19,355 nt of DNA from CAYOPE01 sp964405805 (GTDB taxonomy: Bacteria > Patescibacteriota > Doudnabacteria > UBA920 > O2-02-FULL-48-8), in assembly GCA_964405805.1 (NCBI GenBank), contig CAYOPE010000017.1:1-19355 (forward strand), given 5' to 3'. The notes under the pieces were generated by a model. It ran no database searches and was not told the origin of the DNA. It saw nothing but the letters and a program-made list of their open reading frames with translations. This document shows, piece after piece, positions 1-7,755 of this stretch. A program made the translations under genes and the position numbers. Within the stretch, counting starts at the first letter, position 1. Every line of letters starts with the position of its first letter.

Positions 1-896
1 ACATGAAAGTCAAAAGGATTGGGCTTGAGGAAGGGCCAGGTGGCGCTTGGGCTGAGCCATTTGTCACGCATCATCATTCGCTAGATCGAGATTTTTATCT
101 TCGCATTTCGCTTGAATTGCCGCTCAAGAAGCTTTTAGTCGGGGGGCTCGAGCGAGTTTTCGAAATTGGCAGAATTTTTCGCAACGAAGGAATTTCCACT
201 GAGCACCTCCAGGACTACACGCAGATGGAATTTTACTGGGCATATGCTGACTATGATCAGCTGATGCAAATGTGTCAGGACATGTACCAGCAGATAGTAA
301 AGAATGTCATTGGCGAACTGAAAACAGTTTACGATGGCAAAGAAATTGACTGGTCAGGGACGTGGCCGAAAGTGCGATACTTCGATATTTTTAAAGAAAA
401 AACTGGCCTGGACCTGAACTCAGTCAGCGATGATGAATTGAAAAAATACGCAGCTGCTGAGCATATCAAATTTGAAAAAAATTCAGGTCGGGGAAGGGTA
501 ATTGATTTGATTTTCAAGAAAAAAATTCGTCCAAGCTTGATTGATCCATGTTTTCTGATCAATCCTCCGATCGAGATCGAGCCTCTGGCCAAGAAAGATC
601 CGAAAAATCCGAAAGAAGTCCAGAGAATGCAGATTATGGCTGGCGGCACTGAGCTGGGCAAAGGATTTTCTGAGCTCAATGACCCGATTGATCAGCGTGA
701 GAGGTTTGAAGCGCAGATGAAGCTGCGTGACGCAGGTGACAAAGAAGCGCAAATGCTCGATGAAGACTTTGTGGAAGCGCTTGAGTATGGTATGCCCCCA
801 GCCGCAGGCTTTGGATTATCCGAAAGACTATTTGCAGTGATTATGGACAAGTCGATCCGCGAAACAGTTTTCTTTCCGCCGATGAAAGAAGAGTAA
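1..896 (+). CDS. lysS: Lysyl-tRNA synthetase, class II, C-terminal part (5' end outside window)
   Basis: Charges tRNA-Lys with lysine in the cytoplasm. The reading frame is open to the left edge, so the ATG at position 3 is an internal methionine. About 298 residues of a roughly 500-residue protein are present; the OB-fold anticodon domain and motif 1 are missing. Class II motifs are visible: motif 2 around FRNEGIS (residues about 59-65 of this fragment) followed by a DYTQMEFYWAY segment, the GFSELNDPIDQRERF segment typical of LysRS, and motif 3 as GFGLSERL near the C-terminus. LysRS is favoured over AspRS/AsnRS because of the PFVTHHHSLDRDFYLRIS and SELNDP.DQR segments. Motif 3 reads GLSERL rather than the more usual GIDRL. 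It is followed by a large hairpin rather than an obvious terminator. Confidence 0.93.
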   Translation, partial: MKVKRIGLEEGPGGAWAEPFVTHHHSLDRDFYLRISLELPLKKLLVGGLERVFEIGRIFRNEGISTEHLQDYTQMEFYWAYADYDQLMQMCQDMYQQIVKNVIGELKTVYDGKEIDWSGTWPKVRYFDIFKEKTGLDLNSVSDDELKKYAAAEHIKFEKNSGRGRVIDLIFKKKIRPSLIDPCFLINPPIEIEPLAKKDPKNPKEVQRMQIMAGGTELGKGFSELNDPIDQRERFEAQMKLRDAGDKEAQMLDEDFVEALEYGMPPAAGFGLSERLFAVIMDKSIRETVFFPPMKEE

Positions 897-901
897 CGCT
901 C

Positions 902-1027
902 GGGCTGCTACTTTTTTTGAAGGGCGGGTCCTGCCGCGATTTTTACCCCGCCAGTGCTCGCTTACGCTGCGCGCTGTCGGGGTCCCCAAAATCGCGTCAC
1001 CCGCCGCTTGAGGCGAAGCAGCAGCCC
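902..1027. repeat. Long interrupted palindrome (large hairpin) in the lysS-HD gene gap
   Basis: The 147-base gap holds one nested inverted repeat. Paired arms read from outside in: GGGCTGCT 902-909 with 1020-1027; GGCGGGT 923-929 with ACCCGCC 999-1005; CGCGATTTT 935-943 with AAAATCGCG 988-996; ACCCCG 945-950 with CGGGGT 978-983; and CAGTGC 952-957 with GCGCTG 971-976 (one G-T pair). The loop is about 958-970. The sequence is more GC-rich than the flanking genes and nothing in it looks coding. It resembles dispersed palindromic (REP- or MITE-like) elements. Copy number elsewhere cannot be seen here. It lies between same-strand genes and could act as an RNA stabiliser or attenuator. Confidence 0.8.
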
Positions 1028-1043
1028 TCGCTGAAGAAAAAAT

Positions 1044-1598
1044 ATGAATAGAGCAGAAGCCATAAAATTACTAGGAGAACACATATCGAATCAGAATTTG
1101 ATCCGGCATAATTTGGCTGTGGGATTTATCATGAAAGCTCTGGCGGAAAAGTTTGGACAGAACCAAGAAGATTGGGAGCTGGCTGGCATGCTGCATGATC
1201 TGGACTGGGAGAAAACGAAAGAGATCCCTGATCAGCATACAATGGCGGCCAAGCAATGGCTTGAGCAGACTGATTTGAAGCCTGAGATTATCAATGCGAT
1301 TTATGTGCACAATCACATGCACAAACTGACTCCGCAAACATTGCTTGAGAAAACTTTGTACTGTGTCGAGGAATTGTCAGGAATTATCACAGCAGCAGCT
1401 TTGATCCAGCCAGACAAAAAACTTGCATCTGTCACAGTCGATTCCGTTATGCGAAAATTTAAGCAAAAAAGTTTTGCAGCAGGAGTGAATAGAGATATTA
1501 TTTTGCTTTGCAAAGAATATATAAATCTAGAACTGCCAGAATTGGTTGAAATATCTTTAAAGGCAATGAAGGAGAACGCTGAGGAGATCGGATTATAG
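1044..1598 (+). CDS. HD-domain phosphohydrolase
   Basis: A 184-residue cytoplasmic protein with the metal-binding layout of the HD superfamily: H22 in RHNLAVG, the paired H51-D52 in MLHDLDWE, H65 in DQHTMAA, and histidines 89 and 91 in VHNHMH. This order (H...HD...H...H) is that of small HDIG-type hydrolases often annotated as HD-domain or HDIG proteins. Members cleave phosphate ester bonds in nucleotides or other small molecules, but the substrate cannot be told from sequence. The helix-rich C-terminal third has no recognisable extra domain. No clear Shine-Dalgarno precedes the ATG; the bases just upstream are A-rich. It sits between lysS and a nucleotide-pool cleansing enzyme, which would fit a nucleotide-related role, but that is inference. 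Confidence 0.8.
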   Translation: MNRAEAIKLLGEHISNQNLIRHNLAVGFIMKALAEKFGQNQEDWELAGMLHDLDWEKTKEIPDQHTMAAKQWLEQTDLKPEIINAIYVHNHMHKLTPQTLLEKTLYCVEELSGIITAAALIQPDKKLASVTVDSVMRKFKQKSFAAGVNRDIILLCKEYINLELPELVEISLKAMKENAEEIGL

Positions 1599-1601
1599 TT
1601 A

Positions 1602-1656
1602 TCGCAATCCTGACGAAAGTCAGGATCTAGACCCTGAATCAAGTTCAGGGTTGCGA
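1602..1656. repeat. Clover-like double hairpin repeat in front of the rdgB-type gene
   Basis: Two perfect hairpins are enclosed by a third stem. Outer stem: TCGCAA 1602-1607 with TTGCGA 1651-1656. First hairpin: TCCTGAC 1608-1614 and GTCAGGA 1619-1625 around a GAAA tetraloop. Second hairpin: CCCTGAA 1632-1638 and TTCAGGG 1644-1650 around a 5-base loop. The 'CCTGA...TCAGG' theme resembles dispersed palindromes I know from several bacterial groups; that resemblance is from memory, not a search. It ends 10 bases before the next start codon, so it would form in the 5' leader of that gene. Confidence 0.8.
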
Positions 1657-1666
1657 AAGAAAAATC

Positions 1667-2260
1667 ATGAATAAACTACTTATCGGGACAGGTAATAGTG
1701 CTAAAGTAAATACTTATAAAGATTTATGTAAAGATTTTAAGTTGGAAGTTGTCTCCGCAAAAGAATTAAATACCCCAACACCAGAGGAGCACGGTAATAG
1801 TTTTGAAGAAGAGGCGATAAATAAAGCTAAGTACTACTTTGAGAAATCAGGGATTGCGAGCTTGGTAGATGATGGGGGTTTTCAGATAGAAGCCCTAAAT
1901 GGAGAACCTGGATTAAAAAGTCATCGGTGGCTAGGATATGAGATGAGCGACGAAGAAATTATCTCAGAAGTCATGAAGCGGATGAAAGACGTACCAGAAG
2001 GAAAGAGGAATTGTAAATTCACAGTGGCTCTAGCACTCGCTACACCGTTCGGAGTTTTTACTTCAACAGCCGACATGGTGGGAGCGGTGGCAAATAAGCC
2101 ATCTGATAAACTGACCAAAGGCTATCCTTATGACTCAGTAATGTATATGCCGAATTATGGAAAATTTGTATCTGAATTATCAGACGCGGATTATGAGATA
2201 GTAAATATCCGTCGACACGCCTTCGAAAAGTTAAAAGACGTTATTAAGCAACTAGAATAA
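1667..2260 (+). CDS. rdgB: Non-canonical purine NTP pyrophosphatase (RdgB/HAM1 family)
   Basis: Hydrolyses ITP, dITP and XTP to monophosphates, keeping deaminated purines out of DNA and RNA. The 197-residue length is normal for the family. Visible motifs: GTGNSAKV (residues 7-14, the usual T.N..K nucleotide-binding start), HGNSFEEEA..KA (42-54), and DDGGFQIEALNGEPG at 68-82, matching the family signature DDSGL.V.AL.G.PG with Gly for Ser. GYPYDSVMYMP stands for GYGYDP.F.P, and RRHAF near the end stands for the terminal SHR.A segment. Sampled lines are AT-rich (15/60 and 22/60 GC) compared with neighbouring genes near 45%, so it may have been acquired separately. The stop overlaps the serS start by one base (TAATG), suggesting translational coupling. 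No Shine-Dalgarno is seen; a double hairpin precedes the start. Confidence 0.88.
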   Translation: MNKLLIGTGNSAKVNTYKDLCKDFKLEVVSAKELNTPTPEEHGNSFEEEAINKAKYYFEKSGIASLVDDGGFQIEALNGEPGLKSHRWLGYEMSDEEIISEVMKRMKDVPEGKRNCKFTVALALATPFGVFTSTADMVGAVANKPSDKLTKGYPYDSVMYMPNYGKFVSELSDADYEIVNIRRHAFEKLKDVIKQLE

Positions 2261-3531
2261 TGCTCGATATAAAGTATATCCGCGAGAATGCGGATGCAGT
2301 AAAACAGAATACGAAAAATCGCAAAGTCGATATCGATATCGATAGGCTTTTGGTGCTGGATACTCAGCGTCGTGAGAGAATTTTGCAGATGGAGGAACTC
2401 CGAGGACTACGGAATAAAACTTCGAAAACCAAGCCGACTGAGGAAGAAATTTTGAAAATGAAAGAAGTGGGAAGGCAGATTGATTTGGCTGAAAAAGAAT
2501 TGGCAGATATCGAGGTTGAATATAATCAGCTGTTGCAAAGAGTGCCGAACCTGACCCATCCTGATGCGCCGATTGGTGGTGAGGAAGATTACGCAGTGCT
2601 TTCAGAAAAAGGGGAAGCACCGGAATTTGATTTTCCACCAAAAGATCATGAGCAGCTCATGACTCATCTGGATCTGATTGACTTTGAGCGCGGGGCGAAG
2701 GTCGCTGGCGCCAAATTTTATTTTACCAAAGGCCAGCTGGTCCGATTGAATAAAGCTTTGATTCAGTATGGTATCGACATTGCGACCAGACACGGTTATG
2801 AGTTAATCGAAACTCCTGATATGGCCAAGAATGAAATTATGGCAGGGACTGGATATAATCCGCGAGGTAACGAACAGCAGGTATATACGATAGAGGGAGA
2901 GGATTTGAGTATGATTGCTACTGCTGAGATTACTGTGGGCGGTTATCATTCAAACGAAGTGCTTGATCTTTCTTCCGGACCCAAGAAATATGTCGCATTG
3001 TCACATTGTTTTCGACGAGAGGGCGGTGCTTATGGCCGCACGAGCAAGGGACTCTATCGCGTACACCAGTTTGAGAAGCTGGAAATGTTTGTCTACTGCA
3101 AACCTGAAGACAGCGAAAAGATGCACCAGGAGCTTCTGGCGATTGAAAAAGAAATTACTGATGGATTGGAGATCCCGTATAGAATTATTGACACTGCAAG
3201 CGGCGATCTCGGCGGTCCTGCATACAGAAAATATGACTTCGAAGCCTGGATGGTTATGGTTGGAGACAAAGGTGGCTACGGCGAGATTTCATCGACTAGC
3301 AATTGTACGGATTATCAGGCGCGCCGATTGAATATTAAATACAGAAAGCCTGATGGCAAGGCTGATTTTGTGCACACTCTGAACGGTACTGCGATCGCTT
3401 TGACGCGTTTGCCTGTAGCGATCTTTGAAAACCACCAGCAAAAAGAAGGCTGGATAAAAATTCCCAGGAAGCTGCAAAAGTATACCGGTTTTGAAATTAT
3501 TCGCTCGGATGCTGCAAAAAATGACGTCTAA
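2260..3531 (+). CDS. serS: Seryl-tRNA synthetase
   Basis: Charges tRNA-Ser (and tRNA-Sec where present). At 423 residues this is a full-length bacterial-type enzyme. Residues about 30-95 form the charged helical hairpin that grips the long variable arm of tRNA-Ser. The class II core follows: TAE at 221-223 (serine binding), motif 2 FRREGGAYGR at 251-260, the VHQFEKLEMF segment at 268-277, and motif 3 from residue 375 with the catalytic arginine R383 in NGTAIALTRLPVAIFEN. Motif 3 departs from the common NGSGLA.GR form. The start overlaps the preceding stop in TAATG. The stop codon lies inside one arm of a perfect 13-bp inverted repeat, so the 3' end of the message is probably a hairpin. Confidence 0.96.
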   Translation: MLDIKYIRENADAVKQNTKNRKVDIDIDRLLVLDTQRRERILQMEELRGLRNKTSKTKPTEEEILKMKEVGRQIDLAEKELADIEVEYNQLLQRVPNLTHPDAPIGGEEDYAVLSEKGEAPEFDFPPKDHEQLMTHLDLIDFERGAKVAGAKFYFTKGQLVRLNKALIQYGIDIATRHGYELIETPDMAKNEIMAGTGYNPRGNEQQVYTIEGEDLSMIATAEITVGGYHSNEVLDLSSGPKKYVALSHCFRREGGAYGRTSKGLYRVHQFEKLEMFVYCKPEDSEKMHQELLAIEKEITDGLEIPYRIIDTASGDLGGPAYRKYDFEAWMVMVGDKGGYGEISSTSNCTDYQARRLNIKYRKPDGKADFVHTLNGTAIALTRLPVAIFENHQQKEGWIKIPRKLQKYTGFEIIRSDAAKNDV

Positions 3532-3558
3532 AATTTTACTAGCCATAAAATTTTAGAC
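3526..3558. repeat. Perfect 13-bp AT-rich inverted repeat spanning the serS stop
   Basis: GTCTAAAATTTTA at 3526-3538 is mirrored exactly by TAAAATTTTAGAC at 3546-3558, with a 7-base loop. The TAA stop of serS is within the left arm. There is no T-run after the stem and the stem is AT-rich, so it is not a textbook intrinsic terminator. It could mark the 3' end of the serS message or be a site of protein binding. Confidence 0.75.
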
Positions 3559-3567
3559 TAATTGGTC

Positions 3568-3596
3568 GGCCTCGTTGCTGCAAAGCAACTTCGGCC
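3568..3596. repeat. Second hairpin in the serS-hydrolase gap
   Basis: GTTGCT 3574-3579 pairs with AGCAAC 3584-3589 around a GCAA tetraloop (GNRA class). The flanking GGCC 3568-3571 and GGCC 3593-3596 extend the stem after a short internal loop. It is followed by mixed sequence, not a T-run. With the palindrome just upstream it makes the gap 3532-3642 almost entirely secondary structure. Confidence 0.55.
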
Positions 3597-3642
3597 TCCC
3601 AGTTCATTTTTATGCAGCATCCTCGCTTCCGGGTAACATAGT

Positions 3643-4404
3643 ATGATTTTCTCCAAGCAAGTCGTAGTAAATGAGCAACTGATAAATTATTATCAGAACG
3701 AAAACAAAAATACACGGACACCCGTGGTTTTTTTGCACGGCTGGCAAGCGTCTGCGCAGACCTGGAATTCTGTCCTGAATGTGCTTGATAAAAATGGCGT
3801 TCCTGTTTTCGCATTAGATCTTCCTGGATTCGGGCACTCAGAGCTTCCCAAGCATGCTTTCAGCGTGTCAGATTACGCAGAAATTCTGAAAAGTTTTTTC
3901 GATAAGATGCTGATCCCTGAAGCATTGATAGTAGGACACTCGTTTGGCGGCAGAGTCGCGATTAAGTTTTCGGTGTACTACCCGGCCATGGTGAAGAAAT
4001 TGGTGTTGGTGGACAGCGCTGGCTTTCATGATAAAAGTTTTCTGAGAAATGTTAAGGTTATACTGGCCATGCTTTTTGGCCCACTGTTTAATTTGTTTGC
4101 CTCAGAAAACTGGAAGCGACAAGTATATAAATTTTTTGGCGCTTCTGACTACGCAGACGCGGGACCGCTGCGAGAAACATTTGTAAAAGTGATTAACGAA
4201 GATCTGACGCAGTACATGCTGCAAGTTCAACCGAAAACTTTACTGATCTGGGGAGCAGATGACCTAGAAACACCACTTGAGTACGGGCACCGAATGCGTC
4301 AGCTAATTCAGAAATCGAGGCTAGAAGTATTGTCTGGCGCTGGTCATTATAGTTTTTTGGATAAACCTGCTGAATTTATGAAGGCTCTGGAGGAATTTAT
4401 ATGA
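3643..4404 (+). CDS. Alpha/beta-fold hydrolase
   Basis: A 253-residue single-domain serine hydrolase with no signal peptide. Features in order: oxyanion-hole region VVFLHGWQ (28-35), the strand-turn ALDLPGFGHS (57-66), nucleophile elbow GHSFGG at 98-103 with S100, an acid in WGADD (D206 or D207), and H235 in GAGHYSF. The catalytic triad is therefore complete. A cap region lies between about 140 and 185. The natural substrate (ester, lactone, lipid) is not evident. It heads a run of overlapping genes: its TGA overlaps the ATG of the MurF-like gene (ATGA). An AT-rich palindrome and a GNRA-loop hairpin separate it from serS. I saw no convincing promoter in the gap. Confidence 0.85.
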   Translation: MIFSKQVVVNEQLINYYQNENKNTRTPVVFLHGWQASAQTWNSVLNVLDKNGVPVFALDLPGFGHSELPKHAFSVSDYAEILKSFFDKMLIPEALIVGHSFGGRVAIKFSVYYPAMVKKLVLVDSAGFHDKSFLRNVKVILAMLFGPLFNLFASENWKRQVYKFFGASDYADAGPLRETFVKVINEDLTQYMLQVQPKTLLIWGADDLETPLEYGHRMRQLIQKSRLEVLSGAGHYSFLDKPAEFMKALEEFI

Positions 4405-5705
4405 TGCGTTTGCCGATTTTTCTGCAACTCTATCTTTTGCAGCTGGAAAATTACGATCTTGGCAGGTTTTGGAAGGGATTTTTCAGAAAACCGATCCAGC
4501 CACGAAAGAAAATCGTTTGGACCTCGAAGGCGATCTTGATTTTAGTTTTAGCATTGATTTTTGCCGTAGCTTTTAGTTCAAGTTTTAAAAATTTTACCAT
4601 TGGGGTCATAGTTCTGGTCGCGATTGTCTGGTTAAATTTTCTTTCTGCGATTTTTTTGAGTTTGGCTGTAGCGATCCTGTGGCCGCTGGATTTTCTGGTT
4701 AAACTTCTGCTCGTGAGCAAAGCCAAGCGCAAGATAAGCAAGTTCAAAAAATTAAAAATTATTGGAATCACTGGCAGCTTCGGCAAAACCACGATGAAAG
4801 AATCTCTAGCTACGGTACTAAGCCAGAAATTCCGAGTACTTTCCACTCCTGAAAACATAAATACTCCAGTCGGCATCGCCCGGTTGATCCTCAGGAAACT
4901 TAACGACGCGACAGAGATTTTTATCGTGGAGATGGGAGCATATCAGATAGGAGATATTGCGGCTCTTTGCGAAATTGCCAAACCAGATATCGCGATTTTG
5001 ACTGGGATCAACGAAGCACACCTCGAGCGCTTCGGCACGATTGGTAACACGATTGAGGCCAAGTTTGAAATTGTGATCAATGCCAAACCCAATGCCTTTG
5101 TGCTTCTAAATAGTGAAAGCGAAAGAATCAGACAAAATTTCGATAAGTATATCGCGGGGCACATGCTGACTTGGTATGACAGCCAAGCAGGTCAGTTTCG
5201 TTCAAAACTCCTAGGGAATTATGGCTTGGGTGTGGTGAATGCTTGTGTTATAATTGCAAAGGAATTGGGCTTAACTGAGAGCGAAATTCGCGCTGGGGTG
5301 GAAGGGATCAAGCCGATCCCTCATCGTTTGCAACTGATCGAAGGTGGAGGCGATGTCACAGTGATTGATGACAGCTATAATGGCACACCAGATGGGGTTC
5401 GTGAAGCCATTCGCGTTCTAGGAGGTTTTGTCGGCAGGCGAAAAGTTTATGTGACTCCTGGACTGGTCGAGATGGGAAGCAGAAAAGAAGAAGTGCATCG
5501 AGAGATCGGGCGACAGCTGGTGAAGGTTGCTGATTTGGTAATTTTGATTAAAAATTCTGTGACGCATTTTATCGGGGTAGAATTGCGTCCAGATCAAGTG
5601 GTTTGGTTTAACTCAGCAGTTGAGGCGCACAGTAAATTAAAGGAAATTTTAAAGCCAGGCGATGTAGTCATGTTTCAGAACGACTGGCCTGACAACTATT
5701 TATGA
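4401..5705 (+). CDS. Membrane-anchored MurF-like Mur ligase
   Basis: A Mur-family ATP-dependent ligase, by context the enzyme that adds D-Ala-D-Ala to the UDP-MurNAc-peptide. Residues 41-62 and about 66-105 are strongly hydrophobic membrane segments. The ATP-binding centre starts with P-loop GSFGKTT at 125-131. The C-terminal ligase domain shows IPHRLQ, then IDDSYNGTPDGVREA and GLVEMGSR, matching MurF P.R, DD.YN.NP.S and LG.M.E.G. Length is 434 residues, but the usual MurF N-terminal substrate-binding domain is absent, replaced by the membrane region. The protein ends in QNDWPDNYL, where typical MurF has a K.S.G-type tail. A good Shine-Dalgarno (GGAGGA, 4389-4394) precedes the ATG. It overlaps both neighbours by ATGA and is directly followed by ddl. 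Whether it is a true MurF or a related envelope ligase needs testing. Confidence 0.85.
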   Translation: MMRLPIFLQLYLLQLENYDLGRFWKGFFRKPIQPRKKIVWTSKAILILVLALIFAVAFSSSFKNFTIGVIVLVAIVWLNFLSAIFLSLAVAILWPLDFLVKLLLVSKAKRKISKFKKLKIIGITGSFGKTTMKESLATVLSQKFRVLSTPENINTPVGIARLILRKLNDATEIFIVEMGAYQIGDIAALCEIAKPDIAILTGINEAHLERFGTIGNTIEAKFEIVINAKPNAFVLLNSESERIRQNFDKYIAGHMLTWYDSQAGQFRSKLLGNYGLGVVNACVIIAKELGLTESEIRAGVEGIKPIPHRLQLIEGGGDVTVIDDSYNGTPDGVREAIRVLGGFVGRRKVYVTPGLVEMGSRKEEVHREIGRQLVKVADLVILIKNSVTHFIGVELRPDQVVWFNSAVEAHSKLKEILKPGDVVMFQNDWPDNYL

Positions 5706-6877
5706 ACATTGGAGTTTTCTTTGGCTCAGGCAGTCCTGAGCACGATATTTCTATAATTACAGCTCAACTGGTAATTTCTGAACTTAAAAAACTGGGTTAC
5801 CAGGTTACCCCTGTTTATATTACCAAGCAGAGACAGTGGATGATTGGCGACGAGCTCGGATCTCTAAAAATATTTTCCGACCCGAGTCAGAATGTGTCTG
5901 AGCAGAAAAATTTTGCTGAGTACTATCTGGATCTGGAAAACTCAGTCGGTAAAATTGTTTTTAAGAAAAAAGGATTGACTGGGAAATCTATTACTGTGGA
6001 TTTGGCTTTCCCAACTTTGCATGGTTCGTATGGGGAAGACGGGACCATTCAAGGTATGTTTGAGATGCTGGGTATTCCATACGTCGGCTGTGATGTGACT
6101 GCTTCGGCTATCGCTATGGATAAAGTGCTGACTAAGCAGATAGCTCAGGTTCACGACGTGCCGACAGCAAAGTATCTTTATTTTCACAAGCACGAGTGGG
6201 ATGGACAGAAAGGCGAAATTTTACAAAAAGTAAAAGATACTCTCTCATGGCCGGTGTTCGTAAAACCCGTGCATTTGGGTTCTTCGATTGCCATTGGAAA
6301 AGTGAAAAATCAGGATTTGAAAGATTTGGAATATCGAATCGAAGTTGCGCTTCACTATGATAATAAAGTTTTAGTCGAAGAAAGTGTTGAGAATGCTATG
6401 GATGTCACTTGTTGCGTCCTGGGTAATGAAAACTTGCGGCCTTCGCTCCTTCAAGAATCGGTGTTTAGCACTGATTTATTCGACTTCGAAGAGAAGTATT
6501 TAAAAGAAGGCGGAGCACAGCTAGGGGAAGCCCAGAAGAGCTTGGTTATTCCGGCGCGGTTGCCAGATGATGTGACGAAAGCTATCCAAGAAGCTGCAAA
6601 AAAGGTTTATACAGCCCTTGGCTGTAGTGGGATTGCCCGAGTGGACTTTTTGGTAGATAGACAAACCAATAATTTTTATGTTAGTGAAGTCAACCCACTG
6701 CCAGGAACACTTTATCATCATTTGTGGAAAGCCTCAGGCATGGAAATTTCAGAAGTATTGAAAGAATTGATTCATTTGGCTGAACAAAAGCACGAACAAA
6801 ATAAAAATCTGAGCGTAACTTTTGAATCAAGTGTCTTAAAGCAGCTTAATTCCAAAAAACTCGGATCTAAATTATAA
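5702..6877 (+). CDS. ddl: D-alanine--D-alanine ligase
   Basis: Makes the D-Ala-D-Ala dipeptide for peptidoglycan cross-bridges; its product is the substrate of MurF, encoded just upstream. ATP-grasp enzyme of 391 residues. Landmarks: N-terminal GSGSPEHDIS (8-17, family form G..S.EH.VS), HGSYGEDGTIQGMFE (107-121), PYVGCDVTASAIAMDK (126-141), VFVKPVHLGSSIAIGKV (185-201), and the metal/phosphate site SEVNPLPG at 328-335. Family members usually have ARVD and NT.PG near the end; here IARVDF and NPLPG. The fold appears complete, with a C-terminal tail of about 40 residues rich in K, Q and N. ATGA overlap with the MurF-like gene and TAATG overlap with the ftsQ-like gene indicate coupled translation. 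Confidence 0.94.
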   Translation: MNIGVFFGSGSPEHDISIITAQLVISELKKLGYQVTPVYITKQRQWMIGDELGSLKIFSDPSQNVSEQKNFAEYYLDLENSVGKIVFKKKGLTGKSITVDLAFPTLHGSYGEDGTIQGMFEMLGIPYVGCDVTASAIAMDKVLTKQIAQVHDVPTAKYLYFHKHEWDGQKGEILQKVKDTLSWPVFVKPVHLGSSIAIGKVKNQDLKDLEYRIEVALHYDNKVLVEESVENAMDVTCCVLGNENLRPSLLQESVFSTDLFDFEEKYLKEGGAQLGEAQKSLVIPARLPDDVTKAIQEAAKKVYTALGCSGIARVDFLVDRQTNNFYVSEVNPLPGTLYHHLWKASGMEISEVLKELIHLAEQKHEQNKNLSVTFESSVLKQLNSKKLGSKL

Positions 6878-7755
6878 TGCAGATATTTTCGTCTCACAGG
6901 AGAAAGCTAGAACCCAAACGTAGATTTGGTAGTTTGGCTTTTCGCAAAAAAGTTTCTGAGGCAGCAAGCTACAAGCGTTCAGTTTCTATTCCGCTTTCAA
7001 AAATGCGGATTTCCAAGTTCTGGCGCTATTTAGGGGCTTTTTTGGTGGTCATAGCAGCATATTACTTATGGTTGTCGCCGAAGTTTGTCTTAAGTAACTT
7101 TGAAATTTCTGGAAATTCACAAATCTCAACGCAGCAAATTATCGACGCCATAGGCAAACATAGATTCTTTTTCCTAAGCCAGGGCCGAGCCAATAAAATT
7201 TTGACTTCCAGCTTGCCTCTCATCAAAGAAATAAAAAGTTACGCTCGCGTCTGGCCAGATCGAGTCAAAATCGAAATCGTGGAGCGTGTGCCTGGATTTG
7301 TCATCAGGTCTAATGATAAATATTTTCTCGTGGACGAAGAAGGTACAGTCATCAGCCAAGTTCCTGATTCGCAAAATAAATTATTAGTCGAAGACCAGTT
7401 AACAGAAGATTTTGCAATCGGAGAAACTTTGCCAGATAGTAAAATGGCGGCGTTTGTACTTTCCATGAGCAAGCAATGGGCAAGTAAGATCTCGACGCCG
7501 ATTGCGAGCGTGAAATTTCCTGGCAAACAGTCCTCTGAAGTGCAATTCGTCACTTCTGAAGGCTGGACTGTTTTCTTCGACATCAACAGGCCTGTAGTTG
7601 CTCAGCTGAATGATCTTGCGGTATTATTAAACAAGCAAATCGGTGGTAACCGGGGCAAACTAGCTTACATAGACCTGAGGCTAGCCAAGTGGGCATATTA
7701 TTGCTTTAAAGCCACGCCGTGCTCGCAGGTGCCACAAGAAGAACCAAAACCATGA
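6877..7755 (+). CDS. ftsQ: FtsQ/DivIB-like cell division protein with POTRA domain
   Basis: A 292-residue single-pass membrane protein. Residues 1-50 are basic and cytoplasmic, about 51-67 form the only membrane helix (YLGAFLVVIAAYYLWL), and about 70-137 form a POTRA domain beginning FVLSNFEISGNSQIS and ending VWPDRVKIEIVERVPG, the hallmark of FtsQ/DivIB. A further extracytoplasmic beta domain runs to about residue 280. FtsQ scaffolds the divisome by bridging FtsL-FtsB and later proteins. The place after murF and ddl matches the order murC-ddl-ftsQ known from division and cell wall clusters, which supports the call; sequence similarity alone is low. The gene overlaps ddl by one base and the UMP kinase start by four (ATGA). 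The last residues are proline- and glutamate-rich. Confidence 0.85.
   Translation: MQIFSSHRRKLEPKRRFGSLAFRKKVSEAASYKRSVSIPLSKMRISKFWRYLGAFLVVIAAYYLWLSPKFVLSNFEISGNSQISTQQIIDAIGKHRFFFLSQGRANKILTSSLPLIKEIKSYARVWPDRVKIEIVERVPGFVIRSNDKYFLVDEEGTVISQVPDSQNKLLVEDQLTEDFAIGETLPDSKMAAFVLSMSKQWASKISTPIASVKFPGKQSSEVQFVTSEGWTVFFDINRPVVAQLNDLAVLLNKQIGGNRGKLAYIDLRLAKWAYYCFKATPCSQVPQEEPKP

Noticed and set aside
897..1043. tRNA gene after lysS
   Set aside because: The paired arms form one long hairpin, not a cloverleaf, and there is no T-loop consensus.
2252..2641. 129-codon minus-strand ORF over serS
   Set aside because: It is antisense to a clear seryl-tRNA synthetase gene and has no recognisable features. 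The same holds for the other antisense ORFs over known genes.
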